From Lepas anatifera (Eukaryota > Arthropoda > Thecostraca > Lepadidae), in contig JAOTON010001525.1 of assembly GCA_034440635.1 (NCBI GenBank), positions 366,001 through 430,000 on the forward strand: a stretch of 64,000 bases of DNA, given 5' to 3'. Position numbers and translations under genes: made by a program. Positions 24,383-37,394 of this stretch are shown here, piece by piece. The notes under the pieces are model-generated. The model was not told the origin of the DNA and made no database searches. It was given only the letters and a program-made list of their open reading frames with translations. Each line of letters opens with the position of its first letter. Positions within the stretch are counted from its first letter, which is position 1.

Positions 24383-25108
24383 CAGGGTGTTTCAAAAGAA
24401 TGATATTTTTGAATTGATCGTAATGCGGATGTAAATAGTTGTTGTGGTTGATTTCATATCAATCGAAAGTGATTTTGGGACATTTACGATTATTCTATTT
24501 TGATAGCTGTTTTGATATTTTTCTACTTCAAAATAGTCCTAAAATGAGTTGAAATGCTGTCTTTTTGCTTCTCGAAAATGTTCGTAGAATCACGCGCGTA
24601 TCACGTGAAGTACCACGCCAATGACACTGCAACCTCATCGCCCCTGCGGTGATCACGTCCCACGAACATTGCCTCTGGAATTAATTCTAAAAGACCTCTC
24701 AACTTAGGAAGCCGCGTAGCGCAATCCCCAATGGTCCCGTCCTTGGTCTGGGTGCGTGGGTTTTGCGCTGTCTCCGCCACGTCCGTGATTCATATGGAAG
24801 GTGGCCAATGCCATTGGAGCTTGAACAAAGTTTTAAACTTGTATGTTACTTAAACTTGTACCTTGATGTGCTGCTCACTGCCACTTCTGTGTGTAGCTTT
24901 TAGTGTTGCCGTTCGTTTTCTTAGCGTACCGGATATAGTATGTTTTTGCATCATTTTCCAATTATTTTTAAGACGGGGAAAATATTTGAGGCAATAAACA
25001 TGTTTATTGAAAATGTCCTAAATTTACCATTAAATGAACGTTTTGGGAACGATTTGGATTTTGGTACTTTCTAAACATTTGAAAATATCATTCATCTGAA
25101 ACACCCTG
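24383..25108. mobile_element. Mariner-like MITE with CAGGGTGTTTCA ends
   Basis: The terminal inverted repeat CAGGGTGTTTCA (24383-24394) is complementary to 25097-25108, and similarity continues inward through GAATGATATTTT. The flanks are TA at 24381-24382 and 25109-25110, the dinucleotide target used by Tc1/mariner transposons. The 726-bp interior has no transposase frame, so it is non-autonomous. Confidence 0.85.
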
Positions 25109-25367
25109 TAGATATAAGACCAACTTTGATATCCTTCGTGAGCTCCGATAGAGCTCAGTAATAGCGTGATTCCACAATAAAGCAGAATGGAAGGAGGGTT
25201 CTTCAATGCAGTGAGGTGGCTTCCGCTTGAAAATTTATAGACGAGTGTGATAGACGATTTGCCGCCGTTCTGAAGCACCTGGCTCCACCTCTTGTCTGAT
25301 GGAGTGGCGCCTCTCTCCACACAGGCGTCCGTGTGTCCGGCACGCTGTTCAAACCGGCATCTGTCAC

Positions 25368-26207
25368 TCAGCACGCGCTTGACGGAGGGCGGGTACCCGC
25401 TTCCCCTCGGGTTTTTCGGAGACAGCAGAAAAACGGCGGCGCGTAGCGCCGCCGTGCTTGGCATACCTTTTCCCTCATCATTTTTACAACTTCTGTGAAT
25501 ATTTTAAGGTTAGGTCATCTCAGGTCAGATCACCAGTACAGGTCAAGTGACCTGACCTCAAACAAGTTTAAGATATCATAAGTCGGAACAGGGTGAACTA
25601 ATCCGATTGAAACTCATATCACATAATGAGCCCACCGAGTTCTCTAGAATATGTTCTGGTATTTTTGATGTCGATGACCTAAGGTCAGGTACGAGCCTTG
25701 ACCTCTCCATTGGAAATACATGGGAAAATGGGTTTTACTGAATAACTCAGTAACAGATGGTGATAGAGCATTTATTTTGGCTGCATTAGACTCGCCTTGT
25801 CTTTGCGATTCTAATGATATGCATTTTATATAATGTGACCTTGACCTGACCTCAGGTCAGGTCAAATCCGTGATTTGACCTAGCGAGGTCAAATTATATA
25901 TCATTCGATTTGGCTTGCTGCGAGGATTCATATAGTTTAAGACGTTTTGCTCTATCTTTACTTGTTCAGATGTAATGGCCGAAAACCTTAATTTGCATGT
26001 TATCCCTATGACAGCATGTTTTGACATCCCGGGACCTTAAATGTGACCTGAAAAAAATGGTTCAAATGTTTTACATGAAGAAGTGGATGGGCTACCCAAC
26101 GCCGTTTACCGTTTTCGCTACCCACCGTGGTTCTCGAGATCTTGGGGGGACGGGTACCCCCCCCGGCAAAGCGAAGGTGGCTCAGACCCCATCAATGCGC
26201 GTGTTAA
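25368..26207 (+). mobile_element. TTAA-family AGGTCA-rich element (copy D)
   Basis: This 840-bp element aligns throughout with the arms of the element at 51942-56651. The left site has decayed to TCAG; the right site is TTAA (26204-26207). Near the left end is the palindrome GGCGGGTACCCGC, then GGGTTTTTCGGAGACAGCAG and a 9-bp stem CGGCGGCGC (25434-25442) paired with 25446-25454. I counted 16 exact AGGTCA/TGACCT words from 25511 to 26055. The right end has the double-word plan with AAGGTGGC in the middle. No ORF of note. Confidence 0.85.
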
Positions 26208-27654
26208 TGCCGAATTATTTGCCAACTACCGTCAGAACGCAACGGACCATTTCCCTTTGTTTCTGAGTGTTTGGTAAAATGCTCTTTAGAGACTTATTGG
26301 TGGAAGTTCTAGTTCTAATAAAAACACTCACCAGAGACGATTGGTCTCGGCAATTACCACCCAAACCTAGGTACAGACGTTTTACTTACCTTCCATTGCA
26401 GCTTTTTTTGCCACCGAAATGCTGTCAGGTGGGTGTTACCTGTACTGAACATTGTTGACAGACGCGAGTTCTGCCTTTTAGGTATGATGGGCTATTTACA
26501 TGTTTCAGAATCCAAATCAGTAATTTTCCGTTCGTCTATCATTCTTTTTCCTATTGTGCCGCTCTTTAGGCTTCTATCTTACTGGAAGCTTTTCAAAGCA
26601 ACAAAAGTATCGAATTAAATAGGATTTTCATTCATTTGTGCGGACCTCTTGTGAATTTTTGCTGCCAGTCATGTATCTGCTGCTTTCATTCTCAGCTGAT
26701 TATTCAATTTGATCTCGTCAAAAATGTCCACTTTTTAGGGGAAATGTATGTAATGAGGTCATTTACCTTTATATTTCAAATACAGTTGTAGGAACAATAT
26801 TTCTCCCTTTTCAACGAGATATGATAACCAACTTAATTATCATGAATTTTAATGTGTTATAAGTATAAAAGTTTCTTATTATAAGTATAAAAGTTTCATA
26901 TTTTTCTTTATAGGTCACATCCTTCCCCTACATTCAGTAAAGATGAAGCGGCAAAAAACTTTGGAGGCATTCTTTTTAAGCAAGCATCGAAGAGAAAGAT
27001 GAGGCATTACGTTTATTAAATAATACAAATGTCGAAAACTAAACGTTCTTGGGGGGGACGTCAGTGGAAGCAAATGGATTGCCATAAAAGGTTTGTACTG
27101 AAGATGATTTGATATAATTTATGATGACATTATTCATAATAGTCTGCACAGCTGCCTGCCAAGGACTTAGGGCAGGGGCGGTCATTTTAAGTTTGATATC
27201 ACAACTCACGTACATTGTTCCATGTTTTATCAGTTTGTGTAGATGGAAAAATTTTCCATTTTATTCACAACATCCAGATGGAGTGTTTTTGTTGGCATCC
27301 CATTTGGTCTCTTCCTTTCTATTTCATTTTCATCCGCCTTTTTCCAGTTTGTCAGTCCAGTCAACCTCCTCTACCACCACGTCTGGAGTACATTGAAAAG
27401 TGCATACATTGAGCTGCATTGAAAACTGTGACTCATTGCCCATTTTAGATAAACTACAATAACAATTTAATGCAGGCTTTGATAGCATGATATAAACATA
27501 AAATCACGCTATATTTAATACTTAATGTCTGGTATTTACTCCGGGATTTATTTTGCTCAGAAGGCTTTTTCGCGTGTCTATAGGAAACTAAATTAAACCA
27601 CGTGTTTATTTGATCTTAACTACATGTGAATGCACATCTTCAAAAGTCCATCCA
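26208..27654. other. No gene recognised
   Basis: AT-rich sequence with a 19-bp direct repeat TTATAAGTATAAAAGTTTC at about 26860 and 26879. Short open frames only. Confidence 0.4.
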
Positions 27655-27705
27655 GCCTGTATGACCCTGGCAGTTGGTGCGTCGTTAAACCCCAACAAAA
27701 GCCCA
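27655..27705 (+). mobile_element. SINE 3' tail fragment
   Basis: CCTGGCAGTTGGTGCGTCGT followed by TAAACCCCAACAAAA matches the tail of the SINE at 30485-30647 (read on minus). No tRNA-like head is seen upstream, so this is a 5'-truncated copy. Confidence 0.55.
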
Positions 27706-30072
27706 TCCAGGTTTCAGCTGAAACTAAGGCCATTGTGATATTATCCGACGTTGCCTGTTCACTTAGTTGTAAAATAACTCTCTTATCACCATTTGTTTAT
27801 TCTGCAGGAAGCATTCAATCAGCCGTTCCCCAGATGGGTATCCCAGCACCAACATCAACATCAAGTCAACACACACCCGAGGACGTCCCTCTTCCTCGTC
27901 ATCGTTCCGATATATTTTGTCCATGCCATTTACCGTGCTCCTTTCCAGGAAAACCTTTTTGCGGCCATTCACTGTCTCAAAAGATCATACAAGTTGTTAT
28001 TGAAAATGAAACGAGATTCTGTGTTTCGTCTTTCTTTTTGTCTGTTTTGTGCCCTTTTACTTTTCAATGGACCACTGTGGACCTCCACAGCTGACCTTAG
28101 CAATAGGCATGGCAGTTTGTGCGGGGAAACTGTCCATTTTATTATTCCTCTGGAGTATGTAGGTACACTGGACGCATGCCAGGTACGCTGGCGGATCCAG
28201 GGGCAGAATGGGCTTAGCCTTCCTCCAAACAAATATGTGGGGGACTAACAATACAAATTAGCGCCCCCCTCTCTCCCGGTCGACGACACAAAACCCAACA
28301 CCACGCCAACACCACTTCACAACCCCCCCCGTGGACACAATAGAGGCCACGCCGACGTAGTTTCCCACCCCATGCAGCCGATAAAGTGCCACTGGCCAGG
28401 CATCGGCCGCCGGCCGGGGTAACTTTCAGAACAATTCTCCACCCATGCACATGTGGACATTTCTCACCAGCGTACAGCACAGGGCTGACAGCTATCGTCA
28501 GCAAAGGTGTGACGTCATGCCGCTTACTGTCATTTGCTGCTCCAAAACCATTGCTGAGGAGGCCGTGTCCGCAGACGGTGAGCGCTGTCGCCGACTTACT
28601 TTATCCCTCCCCGAGTAACATCAAGGCGAGCTTCTCGCAGCTGTATAGCCAGGGCTGAATTCAATTTTGGCAACCCAAAACCGAGGGATTCCGCAGTCTG
28701 TCCCGAATACTGGACTATTATTACTGCTCCTTTTCGGCTGTATCTCCTCCGTGTCACGAGATCCGCCAACTCCCTGTGACGTTGCGAGGCAAGTGATAGT
28801 AAAGAAATGTAGTGAATTTTTCAACTAGTTCTCAAACTCACCATTCATGAATGCGGGTGTGGATGTTTGTGAGCTGATCAGAGATGCGTTCAGAACAGCG
28901 AACAAAACATCTATAGCAGATTGGTTGCACTCAGCGCGATTAGAGCAGGGTTCAAGCGGTGTATAGGTTCATTTCATTTCCAGCTCGAGAGCAGAGCTAT
29001 AGCTATGACGTCGTTTTGCTAATGCCTCCGCTGCCAGCCGTGTAATGAGTGAGACTCGCCGAGAGGTCCCGACGTCGCGTGCGGCTTACAATTAGCTCAG
29101 ACTTACTAAAATGGTCTGACATGCAGAGCGATGTGTGTAACATTTCGTGGGCGGGGTACCACTGATGCTATTCAACAGATGTAAAGCCAAGTTTAACAGA
29201 CACTGAGATGTTACACTGTATCTAACGTCGGACGGGTAATATACGCATACGTTGAACTAGAGAAGTACAAAATATTTACCAAAAGGCATGGGAACTGCTG
29301 ACTGGGGAAATGCCCGTGCCCCTCTCCCCGATTTCATAGGTGAGAACAAAATCTCACCACTATTTTGGACATGTCTAGCAGCTGGGTTTCTTTAAAACAG
29401 TATGTCTCCACTATTTCAGCTGCTTGATCTCCCCAAAGGGCCTCTTCTAGATCCACCATTTTGCGTATCCATGCTCCCGAAGAATACTGAGGTTCAGGTA
29501 AATAGTTGCGTTTGACAAGGTTGTTAGTATATCCACACCTGAAACCAAAACAGGTGCTCCCCATTTATGTTGCTGCCTTTTTCCCTTTCTCTTCAGACGA
29601 CTTGGAAGAGTTTCAGGACTCGTGCACTTTCATAACCCTTTGTTCAATCTGATTCATTAATTCATCTATGGCGGAATGACGAGAGCATGGTTTTTAAAGT
29701 TACGTCCATGCATATATTAGGTTAATTTCAGTCCCTCACGTTGAAAAAGACTTGCCCTAGTCTTTTCCCAGGACAAGCTTTTCGTGCAACTGTCCCCAGC
29801 ATGCAGCGTTCAGAAATTCGAGGAATTTTATGGTGATGCATTAGACATGATTTTGTGTTTCTCTTTTCAGCAATGTTGACTTTTTGTATGAGCATTGCAT
29901 TCGTGCTGAATTTTAGTGTGGATGAATCGAGTAAAAGTTTGACGTGCAGGAGACGTTTCCATGTGGCGGATGACCTCAGCTGGTGACAACTAGTCTGCCA
30001 TTTCAGGATCGGTTAGTCAACTGGAATCATCCAGCCTGATGTGTGGACGAACTCCGACGCCACTTGCTGCGT
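27706..30072. other. No gene recognised; possible solo MITE end
   Basis: Open frames at 27630-28250 overlap on several frames and resemble nothing I know. GCTGGCGGATCCAGGGGC at about 28187 resembles a left end of the hAT-like MITE family, but no matching right end is visible. Confidence 0.4.
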
Positions 30073-31110
30073 TTGAACACCTGCCTCAGTGGGCCTCCGA
30101 GCCACCTTCACCCCAGTGCCAGTGGGGGGTTTCAGACACCCCCTCGATCCCTCGATCTCGGCTCCAATGCGGGGTAGCAGAAATGCGAACTGTGATAGGC
30201 TGCCCAAAAGAGATGATGATGCGACTGTATTTGTCAGGTTTTGGCTCAGATCAATATTGAGGTCATAACAGGTCAAATAATATGACAGGCTAGGGAATCT
30301 TTTTTCCTGGCGCTGGCGTCTGACTGGGTCCAGGTGAAGTTAATTTTTAAGCGTCGTACACTTGTTCTCGTTACGGCAAGTCGCCTGATGTATGACATGA
30401 CCACACTGGGTCAAATAAAAAAATTCCTGACCTAAGATCAGGTCAAAGTCACCATGCGACCTACAATAGTCAATATGCATATCATAATAATTTTTGGGGC
30501 TTATCGACACACCAACTGCCAGAGCCATATGGCGTCGCCAACTCTCTCCCATGTTGGAAGGGTTTCTCGGGAGCCAGCTTGCTCCTTGTTCAGGGAAGCC
30601 ACCGGGCCTTGAAGCTGGGTCGGCTGAGTGGAAGCCAGCTTACACTGAATATGCATATCAATCGAATTGCAATTATAATGCAAACGTCATGGCACAAAAA
30701 TAAAAGCTTTATCCCCATTTGCTGTGAAGTTCTGAGTATTTCAAGTATGAAAACCTGCTTAAGTAATCTCAGATGATAGTTCAGAGGCCACAGGTCCCAA
30801 CTTGCAGAACGACCCTGAAGGATGCCCTAGTATACTAATGTTCGGATAATATAGAGGTATTTTGGGCCGTATCTAAAAAATAAAGCCATTTTCTGGCCAA
30901 TTCCCGTGTACCCCATTCATTTGCAATTGAGGGGTCATGACCCGTCCCTGACCCAATGTAATCGATTGAGAAATTAGCACAAATAGTGTCACTTGGTGGG
31001 CCCATTATGCGATATGAATATCAGATCAATAAACTAAGCTTGCTCTCACTGGTACCACTCGAGACATTTTTGGAGCGGAGGTCAGATGACCTGGTCTGGT
31101 AGCTGATAGC
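30073..31110 (-). mobile_element. TTAA-family element, truncated and SINE-interrupted (copy I)
   Basis: The left end (TTGAACACCTGCC, then GGGCCTCCGAGCCACCTTC, then CCAGTGGGGGG) matches the double-word ends of copies F and B, with TTAA decayed to TTGA. AGGTCA/TGACCT words follow. A SINE splits it at 30485-30647. Similarity fades near 31110, before any recognisable hairpin end. Confidence 0.65.
30485..30647 (-). mobile_element. tRNA-derived SINE, copy 3 (5'-truncated)
   Basis: A perfect 13-bp duplication AATATGCATATCA lies at 30472-30484 and 30648-30660. Read on minus, the copy starts inside the tRNA-like region (CACTCAGCCGACCCAGC), continues with GGAGCAAGCTGGCTCC and GAGAGTTGGCGACGCC, and ends with GTCGATAAGCCCCAAAAATT. 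It is inserted into copy I, so it is younger than that element. Confidence 0.9.
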
Positions 31111-31369
31111 TGTGCGTGGAAGTAGCAGTGTCCATTATTTATAGATCCAAGTCTACTTGCGTATGATGAACAGGGGAGAATATGTACTGCATCATGTTTG
31201 GCACCGTATTGCACTACAGTGGCGGAGTGTGGGCTCCAGCGGACCGTCTGAGTCTCAGCTCCGCATACATCCAACCTCTGAGATGGCTCCAGGCCCCACA
31301 TTGCTCCACCACTGAAGGACTATCTGGCGGAAAATGAAACAAACATAGCAGTGGCTAACCTTGCTTAGA

Positions 31370-31900
31370 GCTGCTTTTCTCTTTCAGCCGTATTGTAATA
31401 CCATAGCAGGAAAATGTAAGCAATGTTTCCCAAAATGTTGGTTGATGGTGTCCCAAAATACCACTTTTTCGTCTGTGCACACTTGCCGGTTGACACCTCA
31501 TTCTTCTTTGACTTAATAATGAGAATGCAATGTTTGTATTCGATCCTTTGAGGTTTGATCCCCCGCCCCCCCAAAACTGGTGAAAACTGAAAATCGTTGT
31601 ATGGGCTTGGAAATGGGTTTATTCGAAAGCTTATGACAGAAGAAAACATATTTTCCTCATACAAATTGATGTAAAACCTTTTCTTCATGGTTTTGTAAGG
31701 CTAATAAGTTTCGAATTGCGTGATCGCTGGCCAGAGGCGGATCCAGCAAACTTTTTGGGGGCAGCTCGGGAAAAATGGGGAACCCATAGTGTGTGTTTTC
31801 AAGAAAATGGACCATAATCGGCCACAGTGAGTTAAATGCAACCGCTCTAAATGCATGGCTGGATTAGTTTTCCCCGGGGACTGACACATGGGAGTCGGGC
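31370..31900 (+). repeat. Diverged repeat shared with 45900-46340 (opposite strand)
   Basis: Blocks such as GCCGGTTGACACC, TTAATAATGAG and TTCCGAATTGCGTGATC-like sequence recur, in the same order, on the opposite strand at 45900-46340. From 31735 the repeat includes CCAGAGGCGGATCCAGC, resembling a hAT-like MITE end, with related sequence in the other copy. No coding function is apparent. Confidence 0.65.
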
Positions 31901-32863
31901 GCCATTGTACAAATAAGATTGTTTCATTCTTTTCGCAACCGATCGGTGCCGTAAAAAACATCATATCATCATATCATCAGAAACATAATATCAAGCCAGT
32001 GGCTTGAATGGGTTTATTCGGAAGCCCATAAATTGGGAAGGAAACTGTTTCTCATACAAAATGTTGTTTACCTCTTCTAGTTCAATGTTCATATGTTTAC
32101 ACGTGAACATCGTCCAGCTCTTTACGAGAGACCCGGCGCTTGGAGACGGTGTGCCCAGGCTACCTGTCCGTTCCGAGCCCTCATGTCACCTTCACGGGTA
32201 ATATCGCTGTAGTACCTACGTGATGTTTTTCACCGGTTGTTCCGCGCTGTCGTTTGTGACTGTTAGATTTTCCATGACAGCGTTCATACTGATGAAGTCT
32301 GCGTCACTCACCCATTCCTGGGTGGTAGCTACTGGCCAAGATACCTTTACTTGGCTGTTGGTAGCAGCCCCCTCCAAAGTTTTCTACTACAATTCTACTA
32401 CTGGGCGTACAAATTGATCGCCGTCATTGACTTTGCATGTAAAATTGCCTATTTTTGGCGGGCTCTCACCGGTAAACCAACAGGGGCTCCCTCACAAAAA
32501 TGGTATCATCGGAACAATCGTTCTGTCCAATTTCCATTTCTGGGGTCCGATAAGCGGAGCCCATGGAAAATTTTGAGGAATAATGCAAAAACTGGAGCCA
32601 TGTTTGCCGGTCTCCCACAAAGCTTGGGTTCGAATCCAGGTCGAAGCCAAAGTTTTTCGCCGAATACGATCTGCAAGTTCGCCACGATGGTTGCAGGCCC
32701 TCGTTTTTCTCCTGAAATGGAAGTGTTAGACGAGCACAGATAGGACAAGTAAGGATGTAAGGACGAGTCAGGATAATAGTTATATGCCTACGAATGTTTT
32801 ACTAAGTTCCGCATATAACCGAAAGCAGCATTTTCTGGTTATCGGAAAGCGGCCGCGCTCCTG
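31901..32863. other. No gene recognised
   Basis: A B-box-like GGGTTCGAATCCAGG lies at about 32628, without a convincing A box, so I do not call a tRNA or SINE. Part of 31990-32060 repeats the 31610-31680 sequence imperfectly. Confidence 0.4.
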
Positions 32864-32871
32864 TAATATCA

Positions 32872-33120
32872 CATACGTGGACCCAAGGGGAAAAGGGAGG
32901 CATGTGCCCCCCATCAACCCTCGGCGCTCCCTCAAATGGTCACGCTGCCCTCTTGAAAAGTCGATGGCGCCCCATGAAATGTCACTTCCCACCCCCCACC
33001 CCCAAGATGCGAAAATCGGCGCCCACCGATAGTATTTTGCGCCCACCTGATAGGTTTTTCCGGTCAAAAGTGGCGCCCCCGGAAGGTACCCCCCCATTGG
33101 AAATCCTTGATCCGCCTATG
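32872..33120. mobile_element. hAT-like MITE, copy 4
   Basis: The ends CATACGTGGACCCAAGG and CCTTGATCCGCCTATG are imperfectly complementary and resemble the other three copies. Flanks TAATATCA (32864-32871) and GGATATCA (33121-33128) match at 6 of 8 positions. It is 249 bp, C-rich and non-coding. Confidence 0.7.
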
Positions 33121-33170
33121 GGATATCATATAAATATTACAACAGAACAATAACGACAATACTCAATAAC

Positions 33171-33184
33171 TAAGTCGAGTTCGA
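33171..33184. repeat. Target-site duplication of the I-like element (3' side)
   Basis: TAAGTCGAGTTCGA here is repeated exactly at 40150-40163. The pair brackets the retrotransposon. Confidence 0.9.
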
Positions 33185-33638
33185 TTGATTGATTATTGGG
33201 TTTTAGGGGCGCGCCAACCTGCGAGGTCATATAGCGCCCATAACACTTCTCTGCAGTCAAAGCTTATAAATTTGTCTGTCTTTAGGGGAAAGTAAATTCT
33301 CGTCTACAGTGAACTAATATTTACATTAAAGAGTGATTCTTTCACATCGTAGTTATGATTCTCACTGCACGGATGCATGGTCACAGATTCAAACAGGTAT
33401 ACCGCGCCGGCAGGCGCCGGCGCGGGGCGCCGGGGCATCACTTCCGGCGCCCACCCCGCGCCAACGGACCCAGGGGCCCGGGGGCGCGGGGGCAGCCTAG
33501 ACGCCGGACCCAAGCCCGACGTCTAACGGAGGCCCTCCCCGTCGCTCCGAGACTTGAAAGGCCCCGGAGCGAAAGGGAGGACCCGCCAAATCGGCGCCAG
33601 GCGCCTATCAGCGCGGTTGACTACCACAACACACGCGT
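33185..33638 (-). other. 3' UTR and tail of the I-like element
   Basis: After the apparent ORF2 stop near 33639 the element has a GC-rich stretch (33390-33600), then an AT-rich part ending in GGCGCGCCCCTAAAACCCAA and the AATC-type tail at about 33185-33200. The short GC-rich open frames here are composition artefacts. Confidence 0.75.
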
Positions 33639-36600
33639 TTAACCAGGATCAAATATTATCGTAAAGTCAATGTCTCTAAGATAGGACAGCACCCGTTCAA
33701 CCATACTGGAGTCCCGGCCGATCAATTCTAAAAGTGTGGACTCCTGCCGGTGCACGCCAAAATGTAAAGACCTGCGTCTAGCATATTCCGGGCATGAGAC
33801 CAGCACGTGTCGGACCGACAGGGCGCCGCACATCGCTGACATTGTGGTCGAGGTTCGCCGCATAACAGATATCGGTGAGTGGCCAGCGTGTGGCCAGTCC
33901 GCAATCGACACAACGCCACCTCCTCACGGCGGTTAGGCCGCAGCGAGGATGGCCACTCACCGATCTCAGGTTTGATAACTTTCAACTTGCTATTTGTTAT
34001 ATTATTCCATTGTTCTTGCCATACACTGCGAAGGTGGGTACATATATATGGGTACAAATCTCTAGCGGGGATTCGTTGCGCACGCCTGCAGGGCCTACGG
34101 GAAGCACGTCGGGCCGCTGCGTCTGCCACTTCATTCAATTGTATTCCAACATGACTTGGGATCCAGCAGAGTGTTACATACTTTCCCAGTCTGGCAAGGC
34201 GAGTTAAGCGCAGGACAATGTTTAAAACAAGTCCATCACTTGGGTTGAAACCACTCACAGCTTGAATGCTGCTAAGGCTATCGGTGAAAATAACGTATTT
34301 CGTGGCATCACTAACTTCGATAAAGCATAGAGCCTTATCCAAGGCGGTGAGTTCAGAGGTGAAAACCGATGCAAAAGATGAAAGTGAGAAATTTCTTGTT
34401 ACTGTATCCGTAACAAAAGCGCATCCCACTCCAACATCAGTTTTTGATCCGTCAGTGTAGAACGACACATGATCTGCATACTGTGCAATGTGTTCGAGCG
34501 CCAATTGTTTAAATTCAGTAGGGATAGTATCGGATTTGGTTTTCCCTGCGAGAGTCATGTCGATTTTTGGGCAGATAAGTTCCCAAGGAGGGATGTCTGA
34601 AAGCTCGCTATGAGTCACAACACTCGGCTGGATACCACTTTCGGCCGAGAAACGTTGGACGCGTACGCCCAGTGGGATTCCTCTTTGCACGTTCACAAAC
34701 AGCCGTAGCATGTTCCGCGAAAAAACTGCGTTATATGTTGGGTGTGACGGAGACTGAGCCAGCTTACAGGCGTAACGCTGCCCGAGCAGGCGCCGTCGCA
34801 ATGCGAGAGGTGGTTCATTTGCTTCCACCAACAAGCTGGAGCACGGTGTTGTCCTAAACGCACCTGTGGCCACTCGGAGTGCACTATGGTGAATCGTATC
34901 TAAACAGCGTTTAGCTGATTCCGACGCAGAATCGTATACAAAACAGGCGTAATCCATCTTGGAACGAACAAGAGACCGATAGAGAATGAGAAGTGTCTTC
35001 CTGTCCGCTCCGTACGATAGACGAGATGCACATTTCAAGGCATTCAATGATTTAAAACACTTGTCACGTATATTCCTAATGTGTGCGTTGTATGTCAGCC
35101 GTTTATCAAACGTTACTCCGAGAAACTTTGCTGTCGGTTGGAAAGTGACAGTTTTACCGCGCAACGATACCATAGGTTCCGGACAGGTCCTGCGCCTGCG
35201 ACAGAAATGAACACCAGCGGTTTTTTCGGTCGAAAAATATAATCCATTTTTACTACTCCAGCGTTCCAGATGGTTCACGGCCAGCTGGAGCTGACGGGAA
35301 AGTGCCGGCGTTGTTGAAGCCTTTGCCCATACTGCGATGTCGTCCACGAAAATGGATGCCTGAATGGAAGGTGGGAGTGAATGTGTGACGTCATTTATGG
35401 CCAGAGCGAAGAGGCAGATACTAGAGACGCTCCCCTGCGGAATGCCTTCTTCTTGATAAAAGGTGTTTGAGTATGTACCACCTACTCTGACACGGAACGT
35501 CCTATCAGTCAAAAAATTTTTCATAAAGAACCCCATCTGACCTCTGATACCACACTTATGCAACTTTAAAAGGATACCATGTCGCCACGCTGTATCATAA
35601 GCGGCAATGGCGTCAAAGAAGACGGCTCCCAGCTGACGCCTCTCTTTAAATGCAATTCGCACTGAGGTGTCAAGTGATACCAAGTGGTCCACCGTACTGC
35701 GGCCTCTACGAAACCCACACTGGTTGTTATTGATGATGCCCCGGCTTTCCAAATACCAAACGAGTCTTACATTCACCATTTTTTCGAACAACTTGCACAT
35801 GCACGAGGTAAGCGAGATCGGCCTAAAGTGCAAAGGGTCCAATCCAGATTTACCAGGTTTAAGGATTGGTATCACTATAGCCTCCCGCCACGCCGGTATA
35901 AATTCGCCGGACTCCCACATCATATTGAATGAGGCCAGCAGTACCCTGAGTGCGCTCTGCGATAGTGCTTTAAACATATCATTGTGAATTAAATCCGGGC
36001 CCTCGGCCACAGGGTGGAGCCCACGAATGGCTGCCGCTAGCTCATGCAAGGTAAAGGGCTTATTGTATGACAGTGTGCTGGTGGTTCCAAAATGTATACT
36101 TTTCTGTTCAGCTAGGGTTTTATATCGCATAAATGAGACATCCTCCCTAACTGAACTACAGCGCTGTGCAATCGCATTTCCTATACAGTCGGCTACTTCT
36201 GTTGGATTGAATATATTCCTACCACCAATCTGCAGAGTTGGTAGTGGTGTGGAGACCGACCTACCTTCGATACGGCGGATTTGACCAAACACTTGAGACA
36301 ATGGCGTAAATCGATTCAGTTTACCTACGTATTCTCTCCAACATTTTCTCTTAGCTTGTTTTATTGTGCGCCTGCAGGCGGCTCGAGATTTCCGATACAT
36401 ATTTAAGTTTTGCTGAGTGGAATTTCGTTTAAACTGTCTGTAAGCGCGCCGCCGCTCTCGGACAGCGTCACGGCATTCCATGCTCCACCACGGTACCGGT
36501 GGTCGCCGAGGGTTTTTTGATGTTCGCGGTATAGAAGCATAAGCAGCGTCTCGGAGGATAGCTGTAAATTGGTCGACTGTGAACGGTGTTTGGGTTGAAA

Positions 36601-37377
36601 AGGTTTCCAAATAGTCATCCACGAGGGAGCTAAATAAGGACATATCAGCATTTTTCATCTTCCAACGTTGCGGTCTCGTGCCTAAAACAGATGTGTTGTC
36701 ACAAGTCACTAAAACAGGGAAATGGTCACTTCCCATGGGGTCACTGCACACAGCCCAGCTAAACAGAGCAGATAGCTCTGGGCTGCAAAGGCTAAGATCC
36801 AATGCCGATTCCCGACCGGATGGAATGGTAAGATGTGTTGGTGCTCCGGTGTTTAAAATACAAAGGCTCACACCCTGGATAAAATGATCGAGGTGCCGAC
36901 CCCGAGAGTTAATATCTTCACACCCCCAAGCGGTGTGGTGAGCATTAAAGTCTCCCAAGAGAAGGATGGGCGGTGGTAGCTCAGATATAAGCAAATTTAG
37001 TTCACGAGTGGGCATGTCTACCCCAGGGGGTAGGTATATAGAGCAGAGCGAAATCTGCCTTCGAGCGATATATATACGTGCTGCCACGGCTTGCAGCCGT
37101 GTTTGGAGTGATATTTGCTTTGCTGGTATATAATTATTGATTGCGAGAAGAACACCACCGTGGGCGACTGGGTTACGTTGTAAATCCTTTCGAAATATTG
37201 AAAAACCTGTAAGGGAGAATGGGATCTCAGCTGAGAGTTTAGTTTCTTGCAGGCATATAGCTGCCAGTCCCCTGGATCTCATAAAAGCCTGGAGATCCCC
37301 GGCGCTGGTGCGAATTCCACGACAGTTCCACTGCAAAAACGTGTTAATGATGGGGGTGGAAGTTAGGGTGAGCGCCT
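33639..37377 (-). CDS. ORF2 polyprotein: endonuclease, reverse transcriptase, RNase H (3' frameshift)
   Basis: Residue numbers count from the first shown QWNCRGI codon at 37336. The APE-type endonuclease spans about 1-215, with QWNCRGI, LQETKL (E31), LLLGDFNAH (D129) and GSDHFPV (D204, H205). Reverse transcriptase spans about 445-760, with RPISLT, FFDAIAAYDTAW (D575), GIPQGSV and the active-site box FVDD (663-666). RNase H spans about 955-1080, with TDGSK (D962), SELTAL (E995), FTDSL (D1019) and the PSHVGI...NEVADAAA end (D1072). The long frame stops at 33728, but the adjacent frame continues from about 33820 with LSVRHVLVSCPEYARRR to a stop near 33639, completing a C-terminal Cys-His motif, so about one nucleotide is missing near 33818-33823. 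No ATG is found between the upstream in-frame stop (about 37378) and the endonuclease, so ORF2 probably starts by a non-standard route after ORF1. Confidence 0.93.
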
Positions 37378-37394
37378 ACCAGAGGAGCTACTTG

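Noticed and set aside
32610..32660. tRNA or SINE at GGGTTCGAATCCAGG
   Set aside because: Only a B-box-like word is present; no A box or shared SINE body is found.
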